A DNA stretch of 64,000 nucleotides from JACCXJ01 sp050740695 (GTDB taxonomy: Bacteria; Pseudomonadota; Gammaproteobacteria; JACCXJ01), in NCBI GenBank assembly GCA_050740695.1, contig JBOIDR010000007.1, forward strand, positions 5,658 through 69,657, given 5' to 3'. Positions 1 through 7,349 of this stretch are shown here, one piece after another (positions within the stretch are counted from its first letter, which is position 1; every line of letters starts with the position of its first letter). The notes under the pieces were generated by a model, which had not been told where the DNA came from, did no database searches, and saw only the letters and a list, made by a program, of their open reading frames with translations. The position numbers and the translations under genes are program-made.

Positions 1-32
1 CGCTTGTGGGGGCGTTTGGACTTGTTGGCCAT
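1..32 (-). CDS. rpsK: 30S ribosomal protein S11 (uS11), N-terminal fragment cut by window edge
   Basis: Only the first ten codons are inside the window. The reverse strand reads MANKSKRPHK from an ATG at 32, a basic N-terminus compatible with uS11. The call rests mostly on position: it lies 13 bp downstream of rpsM, where rpsK is expected in proteobacterial alpha/spc arrangements. The rest of the gene, and presumably rpsD, rpoA and rplQ, lies outside. Too little sequence is visible for an independent assignment. Confidence 0.65.
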   Translation of the reverse strand, partial: MANKSKRPHK

Positions 33-45
33 GAATAAGTACTCT

Positions 46-402
46 CTACTTACGGACCATGCGGCGCGGACCCTTGCGCGTCCGGGCGTTGGTGCGCGTG
101 CGCTGGCCGCGCACCGGCAGGCCGCGCCGGTGCCGGATCCCGCGGCAACAACCGAGGTCCATCAAGCGCTTGATGTTCATCGACACCTCGCGCCGCAGAT
201 CGCCCTCCACCGGGTACTTGCCGACTTCGCTGCGCAGGGCATCGAGCTGCCCCTCGGTGAGGTCCTTGATCTTGGTCTTTGGCGTTATCCCGGCCGCACC
301 GCAGATCTTGAGCGCCCGATTGCGGCCGATCCCGTAGATGTGGGTCAGCGCGATCGCCGTATGTTTTTGGATGGGGATGTTGACCCCCGCTACGCGCGCC
401 AT
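46..402 (-). CDS. rpsM: 30S ribosomal protein S13 (uS13)
   Basis: Encodes 118 residues, the normal uS13 length. It begins MARVAGVNIP and carries the helix-two-turn-helix segment HIYGIGRNRA, the RHRRGLPVRGQRT motif and a basic C-terminal tail that reaches toward tRNA in the decoding centre. S13 forms part of the small-subunit head and the inter-subunit bridge with L5. It follows rpmJ, but a 234-bp spacer with GC-rich palindromes separates them, so it may head its own alpha-type transcription unit with rpsK. Confidence 0.97.
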   Translation of the reverse strand: MARVAGVNIPIQKHTAIALTHIYGIGRNRALKICGAAGITPKTKIKDLTEGQLDALRSEVGKYPVEGDLRREVSMNIKRLMDLGCCRGIRHRRGLPVRGQRTRTNARTRKGPRRMVRK

Positions 403-483
403 ATTCGTCGTTCCTCGCGAACCTGAACGGTAAAAGGTTTACAGTCTAGCCAGACGTGGAAATTACGGGCACCTCTCCAAAGC

Positions 484-549
484 CCCTGTCCCCTCCGGGA
501 CAGGGCCTGTCTTTTTCTCCCTCTCCCTCCGGGCCCCGGAGGGAGAGGG
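484..549. repeat. Two adjacent GC-rich palindromes between rpmJ and rpsM
   Basis: Positions 484-505 form a perfect inverted repeat around TCCCCTCCGGGA. Positions 519-549 form a second one with two perfect 14-bp arms (CCCTCTCCCTCCGG and its complement) around a 3-bp centre. On the coding strand neither is followed by a run of T, so they are poor intrinsic terminators for rpmJ. Similar CCCTCTCCC...GGGAGAGGG palindromes occur near 16048, 16441 and 27575, so this is a dispersed repeat family. Confidence 0.75.
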
Positions 550-636
550 TTGCCGTGAAAGTACAAACTTTCATCCCTCGGGGTGTCGATGCCCACGACA
601 TGACTGTTGGAGTGAGGGGATCAAAGTCATACCGCG

Positions 637-750
637 TCAGCCCTGGCGCTGCTTGTGGCGCGCTTCGCGGCAGATCACGCGCACGACCCGCTTTCTGCGC
701 ACGATCTTGCAGTGGCGGCAGATCTTCTTGACCGATGTTCGAACCTTCAT
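637..750 (-). CDS. rpmJ: 50S ribosomal protein L36 (bL36)
   Basis: Encodes 37 residues, the usual length of the zinc-binding type of bL36. The start MKVRTSVKKICRHC follows an excellent ribosome binding site, AAGGAGG. The C-H-C-H type zinc ligands are visible as CRHC near residues 11-14, then Cys and His near the C-terminus (VICREARHKQRQG). L36 sits at the base of the large-subunit stalk region. It lies 23 bp after secY, the normal end of the gammaproteobacterial spc operon. Confidence 0.95.
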   Translation of the reverse strand: MKVRTSVKKICRHCKIVRRKRVVRVICREARHKQRQG

Positions 751-773
751 CGCACGCCTCCTTCGACACGTAG

Positions 774-2117
774 CTAACGCCGGCCATAGCCCTTGAGGTT
801 GGCCTTCTTGAGCAGACCCTCGTACTGATGGGACATGAGATGGGCCTGCACCTGGGCCATGAAGTCCATCACCACCACCACGATGATCAGCAAGGAGGTG
901 CCGCCAAAATAGAACGGCACGTTGAACTTCAAGATCAGAAACTCGGGCAGCATACACACCGAAGTGATATAAATGGCCCCGGCCAAGGTCAACCGCGTCA
1001 TGACTCCGTCGATGTATTTGGCCGTCTGGTCTCCCGGCCGGATCCCCGGCACGAAGGCCCCGGATTTCTTTAGGTTGTCCGCGGTCTCCTTGGGATTGAA
1101 CACGATCGCCGTGTAGAAAAAACAGAAGAACACGATCCCCCCCGCATACAACATCACATAGAGCGGTTGGCCCGGCGACAGCGTACTGGCGAGGTCCGAC
1201 AGCCAGCCCATCCCCTGGCCGCTACCGAACCAACTGCCGATGGTGCTCGGAAACAGGATCAGGCTGGAGGCGAAGATCGGCGGGATCACCCCGGACATGT
1301 TGAGCTTGAGCGGCAGGTGACTGGTCTGTCCCGCGTACATCTTGCGACCGATCTGACGCTTGGCATAGTTCACGGTGATCCGGCGCTGGCCCTTTTCCAC
1401 GAAGATCACCAGCGCGGTCACGGCGATCACCAGGAGGAACAACGCGATCAAGGTCATGACATGGAGCTCGCCCGTGCGCGCCAGCTCCAGCGATCCGCCC
1501 ACCGCCGAGGGGAGGCCCGCAACGATCCCGGCGAAGATGATCATCGAGATCCCGTTACCCACACCGCGCTCGGTGATCTGCTCGCCCAGCCACATGAGGA
1601 ACAGGGTACCGGTCACGAGCGTCGTGACGGCCGTGATGCGAAACGGGATGCCCGGGTTGATCACCAGCGCCTGCGCGGCAGCCTGCTGTCCCTCGAGTGC
1701 GATGGCCACGCCCAAAGCCTGGAAGGTGGCGAGCCCTACGGTGCCATAGCGGGTGTATTGGGTGATCTTCCTGCGACCGGACTCGCCTTCCTTGCGCAAC
1801 TGCTCGAGCGCCGGATACACCATGCTCAGGAGCTGCATGATGATCGATGCCGAGATGTACGGCATGATCCCGAGCGCCACCACCGAAAACCGTTCCAGCG
1901 CCCCACCGGAGAACATGTTGAACATATCCAGGATGGTGCCGCGCTGCTGATCGAAGAGCTGGGCCAAGGCGATTGGATTGATCCCCGGCACCGGGATATG
2001 GGTGCTGATCCGAAACACCACGAGCGCCCCGAGCAGGAAAAAGAGCCGCTGCCGCAACTCCGTGAGGTTGCCGAGCCCCGCCAGCGACGAGGCCATGCCG
2101 GACCGCGCTATCGCCAT
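774..2117 (-). CDS. secY: Preprotein translocase subunit SecY
   Basis: Encodes 447 residues with ten hydrophobic segments, as expected for the SecY channel that forms the SecYEG protein-conducting pore in the inner membrane. Recognisable parts are the first helix followed by HIPVPGIN, the plug region, a conserved cytoplasmic loop GQRRITVNYAKRQ, and the C-terminal tail ending in LLKKANLKGYGRR. It starts 4 bp after rplO and precedes rpmJ, the standard spc order. Its partner SecE is encoded at 29416-29793; SecG is not in the window. Confidence 0.98.
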   Translation of the reverse strand: MAIARSGMASSLAGLGNLTELRQRLFFLLGALVVFRISTHIPVPGINPIALAQLFDQQRGTILDMFNMFSGGALERFSVVALGIMPYISASIIMQLLSMVYPALEQLRKEGESGRRKITQYTRYGTVGLATFQALGVAIALEGQQAAAQALVINPGIPFRITAVTTLVTGTLFLMWLGEQITERGVGNGISMIIFAGIVAGLPSAVGGSLELARTGELHVMTLIALFLLVIAVTALVIFVEKGQRRITVNYAKRQIGRKMYAGQTSHLPLKLNMSGVIPPIFASSLILFPSTIGSWFGSGQGMGWLSDLASTLSPGQPLYVMLYAGGIVFFCFFYTAIVFNPKETADNLKKSGAFVPGIRPGDQTAKYIDGVMTRLTLAGAIYITSVCMLPEFLILKFNVPFYFGGTSLLIIVVVVMDFMAQVQAHLMSHQYEGLLKKANLKGYGRR

Positions 2118-2121
2118 CGCC

Positions 2122-2574
2122 TCAATCCTTTATGGTGCCGCCCGCGGCCAGGATGGCGGCACGCGCGCCGCGGGTGAGCAGTAGGCCCTTGACGTTCATC
2201 GGACTTTTCAGGTCGCCTCTTGTTTTTTTATTGTATTGCACGATCACCTTGACCGTGCGGGCGCGCCGGTGGACGAGCCCGGCCTTCTTCAAGGCGTCCA
2301 GATCGATGATGTCGGCGTGCAGGCGCGCGAGATCCCAGAGGCGTACTTCATCGGCGAACCGGGCGCTCCGCGAACGAAAGCCGAACTTGGGCAGACGCCG
2401 CTGCAGCGGCATCTGTCCGCCCTCGAAGCCCACCTTGTGATAACCTCCGGCACGAGCATACTGACCCTTGTGGCCGCGTCCGCAGGTTTTTCCCAGGCCC
2501 GAGCCGATGCCACGGCCGAGACGCTTACGCGCCGTCTTGGCACCCGCGGCCGGTTTTAGGGTATTTAGTCGCAT
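2122..2574 (-). CDS. rplO: 50S ribosomal protein L15 (uL15)
   Basis: Encodes 150 residues, close to the 144 of E. coli. The N-terminus MRLNTLKPAAGAKTARKR and the glycine/arginine-rich extension (RLGRGIGSGLGKTCGRGHKGQ) are typical of uL15, which threads into 23S rRNA during late large-subunit assembly. One base separates it from rpmD upstream and 4 bp from secY downstream, so all three are on one message. Confidence 0.97.
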   Translation of the reverse strand: MRLNTLKPAAGAKTARKRLGRGIGSGLGKTCGRGHKGQYARAGGYHKVGFEGGQMPLQRRLPKFGFRSRSARFADEVRLWDLARLHADIIDLDALKKAGLVHRRARTVKVIVQYNKKTRGDLKSPMNVKGLLLTRGARAAILAAGGTIKD

Positions 2575-2575
2575 G

Positions 2576-2782
2576 TCAGACCTCCTCGATCTCCAGCAGG
2601 TAGGCCACCCGCCGTATCATGCCGCGGATCTCCGGTGTGTCGAGGACCACCCGACTATGGCCGATGCGACAGAGCCCAAGCCCGCTGACACAGGCCTTGT
2701 GGGCACGAAGACGCCCAATGGTGCTCCGCTGGAGCGTGATACGCAGCCGCCCGGGCACGGATGGATCACGGTGCTCGCTCAT
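2576..2782 (-). CDS. rpmD: 50S ribosomal protein L30 (uL30)
   Basis: Encodes 68 residues with the uL30 core RLRITLQRSTIGR followed by HRVVxDTPEIRGMIRRV-type sequence. It is about nine residues longer than E. coli L30 at the N-terminus (MSEHRDPSVPG). The ATG at 2782 overlaps the rpsE stop by four bases, which argues for this start and for translational coupling. L30 is a small peripheral protein of the large subunit and is typical of bacterial spc operons. Confidence 0.93.
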   Translation of the reverse strand: MSEHRDPSVPGRLRITLQRSTIGRLRAHKACVSGLGLCRIGHSRVVLDTPEIRGMIRRVAYLLEIEEV

Positions 2783-3282
2783 ACGATCTCTTCCACCGAC
2801 TTGCCGCGCTTCGCGGCATACCAGCGGGGGTCCCTGAGATCGCTCAAACCCTGCACGGTGGCCCGCACCACGTTGACCTTGTTGGTGGTACCGATGCACT
2901 TCCCCACCACATCCTTTACCCCCGCAACCTCAAATACCGCGCGCATCGCGCCACCGGCGATGATGCCGGTGCCTTCCGAGGCCGGCTGAAAATAGACCTT
3001 GGCGGCGCCATACCGGACCGTAACCGCATGCTGAACGGTGGTGTTGTTCAAGGCGATGCGACGCATATTGGCGCGCGCCTTCTCCATGGCTTTCTGGATC
3101 GCCACCGGCACCTCACGCGCCTTGCCGCGCCCGAAACCCACTCTTCCGGCTCCGTCACCCACGACCGTCAGTGCCGCGAAGCCGAAGATCCGTCCGCCCT
3201 TGACGACCTTGGCCACCCGCGCCACATGCACCAGCTTTTCCAGTAGCCCGTCGCCGGGATCGGATGGGTTTTGTCCCGCCAT
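2779..3282 (-). CDS. rpsE: 30S ribosomal protein S5 (uS5)
   Basis: Encodes 167 residues, matching the E. coli length. The double-stranded RNA-binding S5 N-terminal domain is visible (KLVHVARVAKVVKGGRIF), and the C-terminal domain contains VYFQPASEGTGIIAGGAMR, the loop linked to translational fidelity. S5 lines the mRNA entry channel. It starts 12 bp after rplR and its stop overlaps rpmD. Confidence 0.98.
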   Translation of the reverse strand: MAGQNPSDPGDGLLEKLVHVARVAKVVKGGRIFGFAALTVVGDGAGRVGFGRGKAREVPVAIQKAMEKARANMRRIALNNTTVQHAVTVRYGAAKVYFQPASEGTGIIAGGAMRAVFEVAGVKDVVGKCIGTTNKVNVVRATVQGLSDLRDPRWYAAKRGKSVEEIV

Positions 3283-3294
3283 GATGGCTCTCGC

Positions 3295-3648
3295 CTAGAC
3301 CTGTAAGCCGTGCTCGCGCGCGGCATCCGCGAGCGCCTTGACTCGGCCGTGATACTTGAAACCCGCTCGATCGAATGCCGCCCGCTCCACACCCTTGGCC
3401 CGGGCCCGCTCGGCCACGGCCTTGCCGACGATCTCTGCCGCCGCGATGTTGCCGCCGAATGGGATGGCCTCGCGCAGGGTCTTGTCGAGCGTCGATGCGC
3501 TCGCCACCACCTCGGCCCCATTGGGTGCAATGAGCTGCGCATAGATATGCCGCGGCGTGCGGTAGACGCACAGGCGATGGACCACGAGCTCTTTGATCTT
3601 GGCGCGCGCCCGCCGTGCCCGGCGCAAACGGCTGGTTTTCTTATCCAT
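3295..3648 (-). CDS. rplR: 50S ribosomal protein L18 (uL18)
   Basis: Encodes 117 residues, starting MDKKTSRLRRARRARAKI. A longer in-frame extension exists but this ATG gives the normal uL18 length. The family signatures RLCVYRTPRHIYAQLI and the C-terminal DRAGFKYHGRVKALADAAREHGL are present. L18 binds 5S rRNA together with L5. In this genome the gene is separated from rplF by a 143-bp inverted-repeat element instead of the usual short spacer, so its ribosome binding site lies at the edge of that element. Confidence 0.97.
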   Translation of the reverse strand: MDKKTSRLRRARRARAKIKELVVHRLCVYRTPRHIYAQLIAPNGAEVVASASTLDKTLREAIPFGGNIAAAEIVGKAVAERARAKGVERAAFDRAGFKYHGRVKALADAAREHGLQV

Positions 3649-3659
3649 AGCGCCCCTCA

Positions 3660-3802
3660 GAGTTTGTGAAAAAATCGTCGCGAGCGAAGGGAGGTCGCGT
3701 TCCGCCGGAGCGCAGGAACCGGAGTGTATATTGAAATACATGAGGATTCCGATCACCGCCGGAACGCGAGATCCCGAGCGCAGTAGATTTTTTCACAAAC
3801 TC
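3660..3802. repeat. MITE-like inverted-repeat element inside the spc operon
   Basis: The ends are perfect 17-bp inverted repeats: GAGTTTGTGAAAAAATC at 3660-3676 and its complement at 3786-3802. A second, inner pair based on CGTTCCGCCGG / CCGCCGGAACG is nested inside with one mismatch, and a short symmetric core surrounds GTATATTGAAATAC. There is no open reading frame. The right end stops one base before the rplF stop codon, and the left end begins 11 bp upstream of the rplR start. The structure suggests a non-autonomous transposable element or REP-type hairpin that would be transcribed within the operon mRNA. Confidence 0.8.
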
Positions 3803-4336
3803 TCAGGCCTTCTTCGCTTCTTTGCGGACGATCACTTCGTCCGAGTACTTGATCCCTTTGCCCTTGTAGGGCTCCGGGGGACGGAAGGCGCGAATATTGG
3901 CCGCGACCTGCCCGACCTGCTGTTTATCGTTGCCCTCCACCAGGACCTCTGTCACGCTCGGGGTTTTAATCGTGATGCCCTCGGGTATCTCGAGCTTGAT
4001 GGGATGAGAATATCCCAGGGTCAGATTGAGGGTCTTGCCCTGCACCTGTGCGCGGTAGCCGACGCCATTGATCTCGAGCTTTTTCTTGAAACCGCTGGAT
4101 ACGCCGAGGATCATATTGGCCAGCAAGGCCCGATAGGTCCCGGCCATCATGTTGGCGGCCTTGGACTCGGACCGAGGCGCTATCGTTAAAGCGCCGTCGC
4201 CCAGGGTCACGCCCACGAGCGGCGACACAGACCTCGACATCGTGCCTCGTTTCCCTTTGATGACCACCGACTCGGCACCGATCTCGGCGGCGACGCCGGA
4301 GGGCAGAGGGATGGGATTCTTCGCAACCCTGGACAT
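3803..4336 (-). CDS. rplF: 50S ribosomal protein L6 (uL6)
   Basis: Encodes 177 residues, equal to E. coli L6, in two repeated alpha/beta domains. The C-terminal signature RPPEPYKGKGIKYSDEVI is complete, and the reading frame ends in KKEAKKA-like basic residues. L6 lies near the sarcin-ricin loop where elongation factors dock. Its stop codon touches the inverted-repeat element that separates it from rplR, so the element did not disturb the protein end. Confidence 0.98.
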   Translation of the reverse strand: MSRVAKNPIPLPSGVAAEIGAESVVIKGKRGTMSRSVSPLVGVTLGDGALTIAPRSESKAANMMAGTYRALLANMILGVSSGFKKKLEINGVGYRAQVQGKTLNLTLGYSHPIKLEIPEGITIKTPSVTEVLVEGNDKQQVGQVAANIRAFRPPEPYKGKGIKYSDEVIVRKEAKKA

Positions 4337-4360
4337 GATGGGCCTCTCTAATGATGGACA

Positions 4361-4756
4361 TCAGGCGATGTAGCAGAGGATCTCCCCGCCCAGGCCCTGG
4401 CGGCGCGCCTCACGATCGCTCAGGACCCCGCGCGAGGTGCTGACGATCGTAACGCCCAAGCCCCCGCGCACCTTGGGGATCGCATCCTTGGCGCGGTACA
4501 CGCGCAGCCCGGGACGGCTCACGCGGCGAAGGTCCTCGATCACGGGTCTGCCCTCGAAGTACTTGAGCGTGATGGTCAGTGTTCTCAATGCGTCGTTCGC
4601 TTCGCTGCGGAAATCCTCGATATAGCCTTCGCGTTTCAGCACCTCCGCGATCGCCACCCGCTGCTTCGATTCGGGCATCGACACCTCGGCCTTGCGGGCC
4701 GCCTGAGCGTTACGAACGCGGGTCAGCATATCGGCGATGGGGTCTTGCATGGTCAT
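4361..4756 (-). CDS. rpsH: 30S ribosomal protein S8 (uS8)
   Basis: Encodes 131 residues beginning MTMQDPIADMLTRVRNAQ, with the C-terminal signature STSRGVLSDREARRQGLGGE. S8 organises the central domain of 16S rRNA. In E. coli it is also the translational repressor of the spc operon, acting at a site near rplE; whether that site exists here was not established. It follows rpsN by 30 bp. Confidence 0.98.
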   Translation of the reverse strand: MTMQDPIADMLTRVRNAQAARKAEVSMPESKQRVAIAEVLKREGYIEDFRSEANDALRTLTITLKYFEGRPVIEDLRRVSRPGLRVYRAKDAIPKVRGGLGVTIVSTSRGVLSDREARRQGLGGEILCYIA

Positions 4757-4786
4757 GGGAGCATCCTACCTGGTCCACTCGGGCCG

Positions 4787-5092
4787 TCACCAGCTCGCCT
4801 TGACGAGCCCCGGGACATCGCCGTTCATGGCCGCCGCGCGCAGCTTGTTGCGAGACAGCCCGAACTTGCGATAAAACCCGTGCGGGCGCCCGGTGAGCCG
4901 ACAGCGGTTGTGGAGGCGCACCGGGCTCGCGTCGCGCGGCATTTTCTGGATCTTGATCTGAGCCGCCTGGCGTTCCTCGAAACCGAGCGACTTGTCGTTG
5001 GCCTCTGCGAACAACTGGGCGCGCCGGGCGGCGAAGCGCTTCACCGTGCGCAGGCGCCGCCGCTCGCGATGGATCACCGAGGTCTTGGCCAT
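4787..5092 (-). CDS. rpsN: 30S ribosomal protein S14 (uS14), zinc-free type
   Basis: Encodes 101 residues starting MAKTSVIHRERRR. The length and the absence of a CxxC...CxxC zinc motif identify the long, zinc-independent form of S14. The signature NRCRLTGRPHGFYRKFGLSR is present with a single cysteine. The protein sits in the small-subunit head. The chosen ATG at 5092 gives the canonical N-terminus; a longer in-frame extension reaches into rplE and is not supported. Confidence 0.97.
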   Translation of the reverse strand: MAKTSVIHRERRRLRTVKRFAARRAQLFAEANDKSLGFEERQAAQIKIQKMPRDASPVRLHNRCRLTGRPHGFYRKFGLSRNKLRAAAMNGDVPGLVKASW

Positions 5093-5111
5093 GATGCTCT
5101 CTCCTCGCCCC

Positions 5112-5702
5112 TCAGGCCCGCAGGGGAAAATTGAACGCCATGAGGAGGGCGCGTCCCTCCTCGTCGTTGCGCGCGGTGGTGGTGATACAGACATCGAGAC
5201 CGCGGATCACATCGATCTTATCGTAATCGATCTCCGGGAAGATGATCTGCTCCTTGACGCCGAAGCTGTAGTTGCCGCGGCCATCGAACCCACGCGCCGG
5301 CAGCCCTCGGAAATCACGGATCCGGGGGACCGCGATGTGGATCAGGCGTTCGAGGAACTCGTACATGCGTTCGCGCCGCAACGTCACCATACAGCCGATG
5401 GGCCAGCCGTCCCGGATCTTGAAATTCGCGATCGACTTGCGGGCCTTGGTCACGACCGGCTTCTGGCCCGCGATCCGCTGCAGATCGTCGACCGCGTGCT
5501 CGATCACCTTCTTGTCGGCGACGGCCTCGCCGACCCCCATGTTCAACGTGATCTTGCTGACGCGCGGCACCGCCATGCGGCTCCGATAACCGAACCTACG
5601 GGTAAGGTCCTCGACCACCGTATCGTGATAGTGTTCGCGCAATTTATTGGCCTTGCCCGGCCCGGGCATCGCGCGCCCTGTGTTATAAACGTCCTCAGAC
5701 AT
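5112..5702 (-). CDS. rplE: 50S ribosomal protein L5 (uL5)
   Basis: The frame from 5702 gives 196 residues, longer than the usual 179. An internal ATG at 5669 (MPGPGKANKLREHYHD) gives a size nearer the family norm. The distal start overlaps the rplX stop by eight bases, which would allow coupling, so either is possible. The core motifs PRVSKITLNMGVGEA and the C-terminal GLDVCITTTARNDEEGRAL are intact. L5 binds 5S rRNA and forms the central inter-subunit bridge. Confidence 0.96.
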   Translation of the reverse strand: MSEDVYNTGRAMPGPGKANKLREHYHDTVVEDLTRRFGYRSRMAVPRVSKITLNMGVGEAVADKKVIEHAVDDLQRIAGQKPVVTKARKSIANFKIRDGWPIGCMVTLRRERMYEFLERLIHIAVPRIRDFRGLPARGFDGRGNYSFGVKEQIIFPEIDYDKIDVIRGLDVCITTTARNDEEGRALLMAFNFPLRA

Positions 5703-6012
5703 CTACGACCTCGCCCGTCGACTTGAAGTAGCGGACCCTGCGGCCGTCCTCGAGAGAACGGATCCCGACCCGATCCGGCTGCTTGGTTTGGGGGTTGTAT
5801 AGGGCCACGTTCGAGATATGCACGGGCGCTTCCTTCTGGATGATCCCGCCGGCTGTCCCGGCCCTCGGGTTGCCGCGCGTGTGCCGCTTGACGGTGTTCG
5901 CGTTCTCGACCACCACCCGATCGGCACCGATCAAGCGCAATACGGCACCGCGATGGCCCTTGGATCGGCCCGTCGTCACCACCACCTGATCACCCTTCTT
6001 GATCTTTCGCAT
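5695..6012 (-). CDS. rplX: 50S ribosomal protein L24 (uL24)
   Basis: Encodes 105 residues with an N-terminal KOW motif (KKGDQVVVTTGRSKGHRGAV) that contacts 23S rRNA during the earliest steps of large-subunit assembly. The middle segment HISNVALYNP and the C-terminal RVGIRSLEDGRRVRYFKS are typical of bacterial uL24. It lies 13 bp after rplN and overlaps the upstream end of rplE. Confidence 0.97.
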   Translation of the reverse strand: MRKIKKGDQVVVTTGRSKGHRGAVLRLIGADRVVVENANTVKRHTRGNPRAGTAGGIIQKEAPVHISNVALYNPQTKQPDRVGIRSLEDGRRVRYFKSTGEVVDV

Positions 6013-6025
6013 CGCCGCCTAGACC

Positions 6026-6394
6026 TCACAACACCTCGGGTGCGAGCGAGATGATCCGCATGAACCGCTCGCTGCGGAGCTCGCGCGTAACGGGCCCGAA
6101 AATGCGCGTCCCGATGGGCTGTACCTGCTTATCCAGCAACACCGCGGCATTGCCGTCGAAGCGCACCAACGAGCCATCCGGCCGTCGTACCCCCTTTCGG
6201 GTCCTCACCACCACGGCATCGTAGACCTCGCCTTTCTTGACCTTACCACGCGGGATGGCCTCCTTGACTGCGACCTTAATGACATCACCGATCCCGGCAT
6301 AGCGACGATGTGATCCCCCCAGCACCTTGATACACATGAGCCGCCGGGCGCCGCTGTTATCGGCGGCATCGAGCGAAGACTGCATCTGGATCAT
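6026..6394 (-). CDS. rplN: 50S ribosomal protein L14 (uL14)
   Basis: Encodes 122 residues from MIQMQSSLDAADNSGARR, the exact family length, so this start is preferred to upstream in-frame codons. It contains the signature GDVIKVAVKEAIPRGKVKKG and ends MRIISLAPEVL. L14 is the first gene of the spc operon in E. coli and helps form bridge contacts with the small subunit. Here only a 22-bp gap separates it from rpsQ, so S10 and spc genes may be one transcript. Confidence 0.98.
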   Translation of the reverse strand: MIQMQSSLDAADNSGARRLMCIKVLGGSHRRYAGIGDVIKVAVKEAIPRGKVKKGEVYDAVVVRTRKGVRRPDGSLVRFDGNAAVLLDKQVQPIGTRIFGPVTRELRSERFMRIISLAPEVL

Positions 6395-6416
6395 CGGATC
6401 TCCCAAAAAAATCCCA

Positions 6417-6686
6417 TCAGACCTGCGCGGCGCGCACGAGGACTCGATTGAGGCGCCAGCTCTTGCGCTTGGACAACGGCCGGCACTCCTCGATGGCCAC
6501 CAGATCGCCCGGCGAACACTCGTTGCGTTCATCATGCGCGAGCAGCTTCGTGGTCCGCCGTATGTATTTCTTGTAAAGGGCGTGCAGCACCCGCCGCTCG
6601 ACCGCGACCGCGATGGTCTTCTCCATCTTGTTGCTCACCACCTGGCCGACCAGGGTCCGGATCGCCTTCGCCTCTCTGCCCATCAC
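6417..6686 (-). CDS. rpsQ: 30S ribosomal protein S17 (uS17)
   Basis: Encodes 89 residues with an OB-fold. Family motifs GQVVSNKMEKTIAVAVER and GDLVAIEECRPLSKRKSWRL are present. S17 is a primary 16S rRNA-binding protein. The ATG at 6686 overlaps the rpmC stop by four bases, indicating coupled translation at the end of the S10 operon. Confidence 0.97.
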   Translation of the reverse strand: MMGREAKAIRTLVGQVVSNKMEKTIAVAVERRVLHALYKKYIRRTTKLLAHDERNECSPGDLVAIEECRPLSKRKSWRLNRVLVRAAQV

Positions 6687-6910
6687 CGAGCCCCGCCGAG
6701 ACTGGCAGCCCCGGGTTGATGCAATTTGCGTTCGTTCAAAATCGTCTTCACTCGCGCGATATCCCGCTTGACGCCCCTGAGACGGTGCGGCTTGACCGCC
6801 TGCCCCGACCCCTTCTGCATGCGCAGGTTGAAGTGCTCCCTGGCGAGCTCCAGCAAGAGCTTATCGAGGTCGTCCCGGGACTTGCCCCTGAGCTCACGGG
6901 CCGCGCTCAT
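6683..6910 (-). CDS. rpmC: 50S ribosomal protein L29 (uL29)
   Basis: Encodes 75 residues, slightly longer than the E. coli protein (63) because of a C-terminal tail LHQPGAASLGGAR. The core MSAARELRGKSRDDLDK and the helix pair with NLRMQKGSGQ are typical. L29 sits beside the polypeptide exit tunnel near L23, where trigger factor and SRP bind. It overlaps rplP and rpsQ at its two ends. Confidence 0.95.
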   Translation of the reverse strand: MSAARELRGKSRDDLDKLLLELAREHFNLRMQKGSGQAVKPHRLRGVKRDIARVKTILNERKLHQPGAASLGGAR

Positions 6911-7320
6911 AACAGCGTACGACTCGCGAGCGCGGTACCCACCGGGAGCTTGGCGCCCGCCAGGCGAAACGCCTCGCCGGCGATCTCGGCCGATACCCCT
7001 TCCATCTCGTAGAGGATGCGTCCCGGCTGCACCAAGGCGACCCAGTACTCGACATTGCCCTTGCCTTTGCCCTGCCGCACCTCCAGGGGCTTTTGCGTGA
7101 TGGGCTTGTCCGGAAAAACGCGGATCCAAAGCTTTCCGCCGCGCTTCACGTAACGCGACATGGCGCGCCGTGCCGCCTCGATCTGGCGGGCCGTCAGGCG
7201 CCCCCGGGTCGTGGCCCGGAGCCCATACTCGCCGAAGCTGACCCGGTTGCCCACGCCGGCGAGCCCGCGATTGCGACCCTTCTGTTGCTTACGGTACTTG
7301 GTCTGCTTGGGTTGCAGCAT
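6907..7320 (-). CDS. rplP: 50S ribosomal protein L16 (uL16)
   Basis: Encodes 137 residues beginning MLQPKQTKYRKQQKGRNRG, the standard N-terminus, which fixes the start at 7320. The loop RGGKLWIRVFPDKPITQKP, near the peptidyl transferase centre, is intact including the arginine that is hydroxylated by YcfD-type enzymes in some gammaproteobacteria. It lies 29 bp after rpsC and overlaps rpmC by four bases. Confidence 0.98.
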   Translation of the reverse strand: MLQPKQTKYRKQQKGRNRGLAGVGNRVSFGEYGLRATTRGRLTARQIEAARRAMSRYVKRGGKLWIRVFPDKPITQKPLEVRQGKGKGNVEYWVALVQPGRILYEMEGVSAEIAGEAFRLAGAKLPVGTALASRTLL

Positions 7321-7349
7321 GACGGTGTTCAATCCTCTATACTTGGCCT

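Noticed and set aside
484..505. An intrinsic terminator after rpmJ
   Set aside because: On the leftward strand the hairpin is not followed by T residues. The T-rich stretch lies on the wrong side, so it could only work for rightward transcription, where no gene exists.
1167..2177. A 336-codon frame opposite secY
   Set aside because: The complementary strand is a clear SecY; the frame has no hydrophobic or domain pattern.
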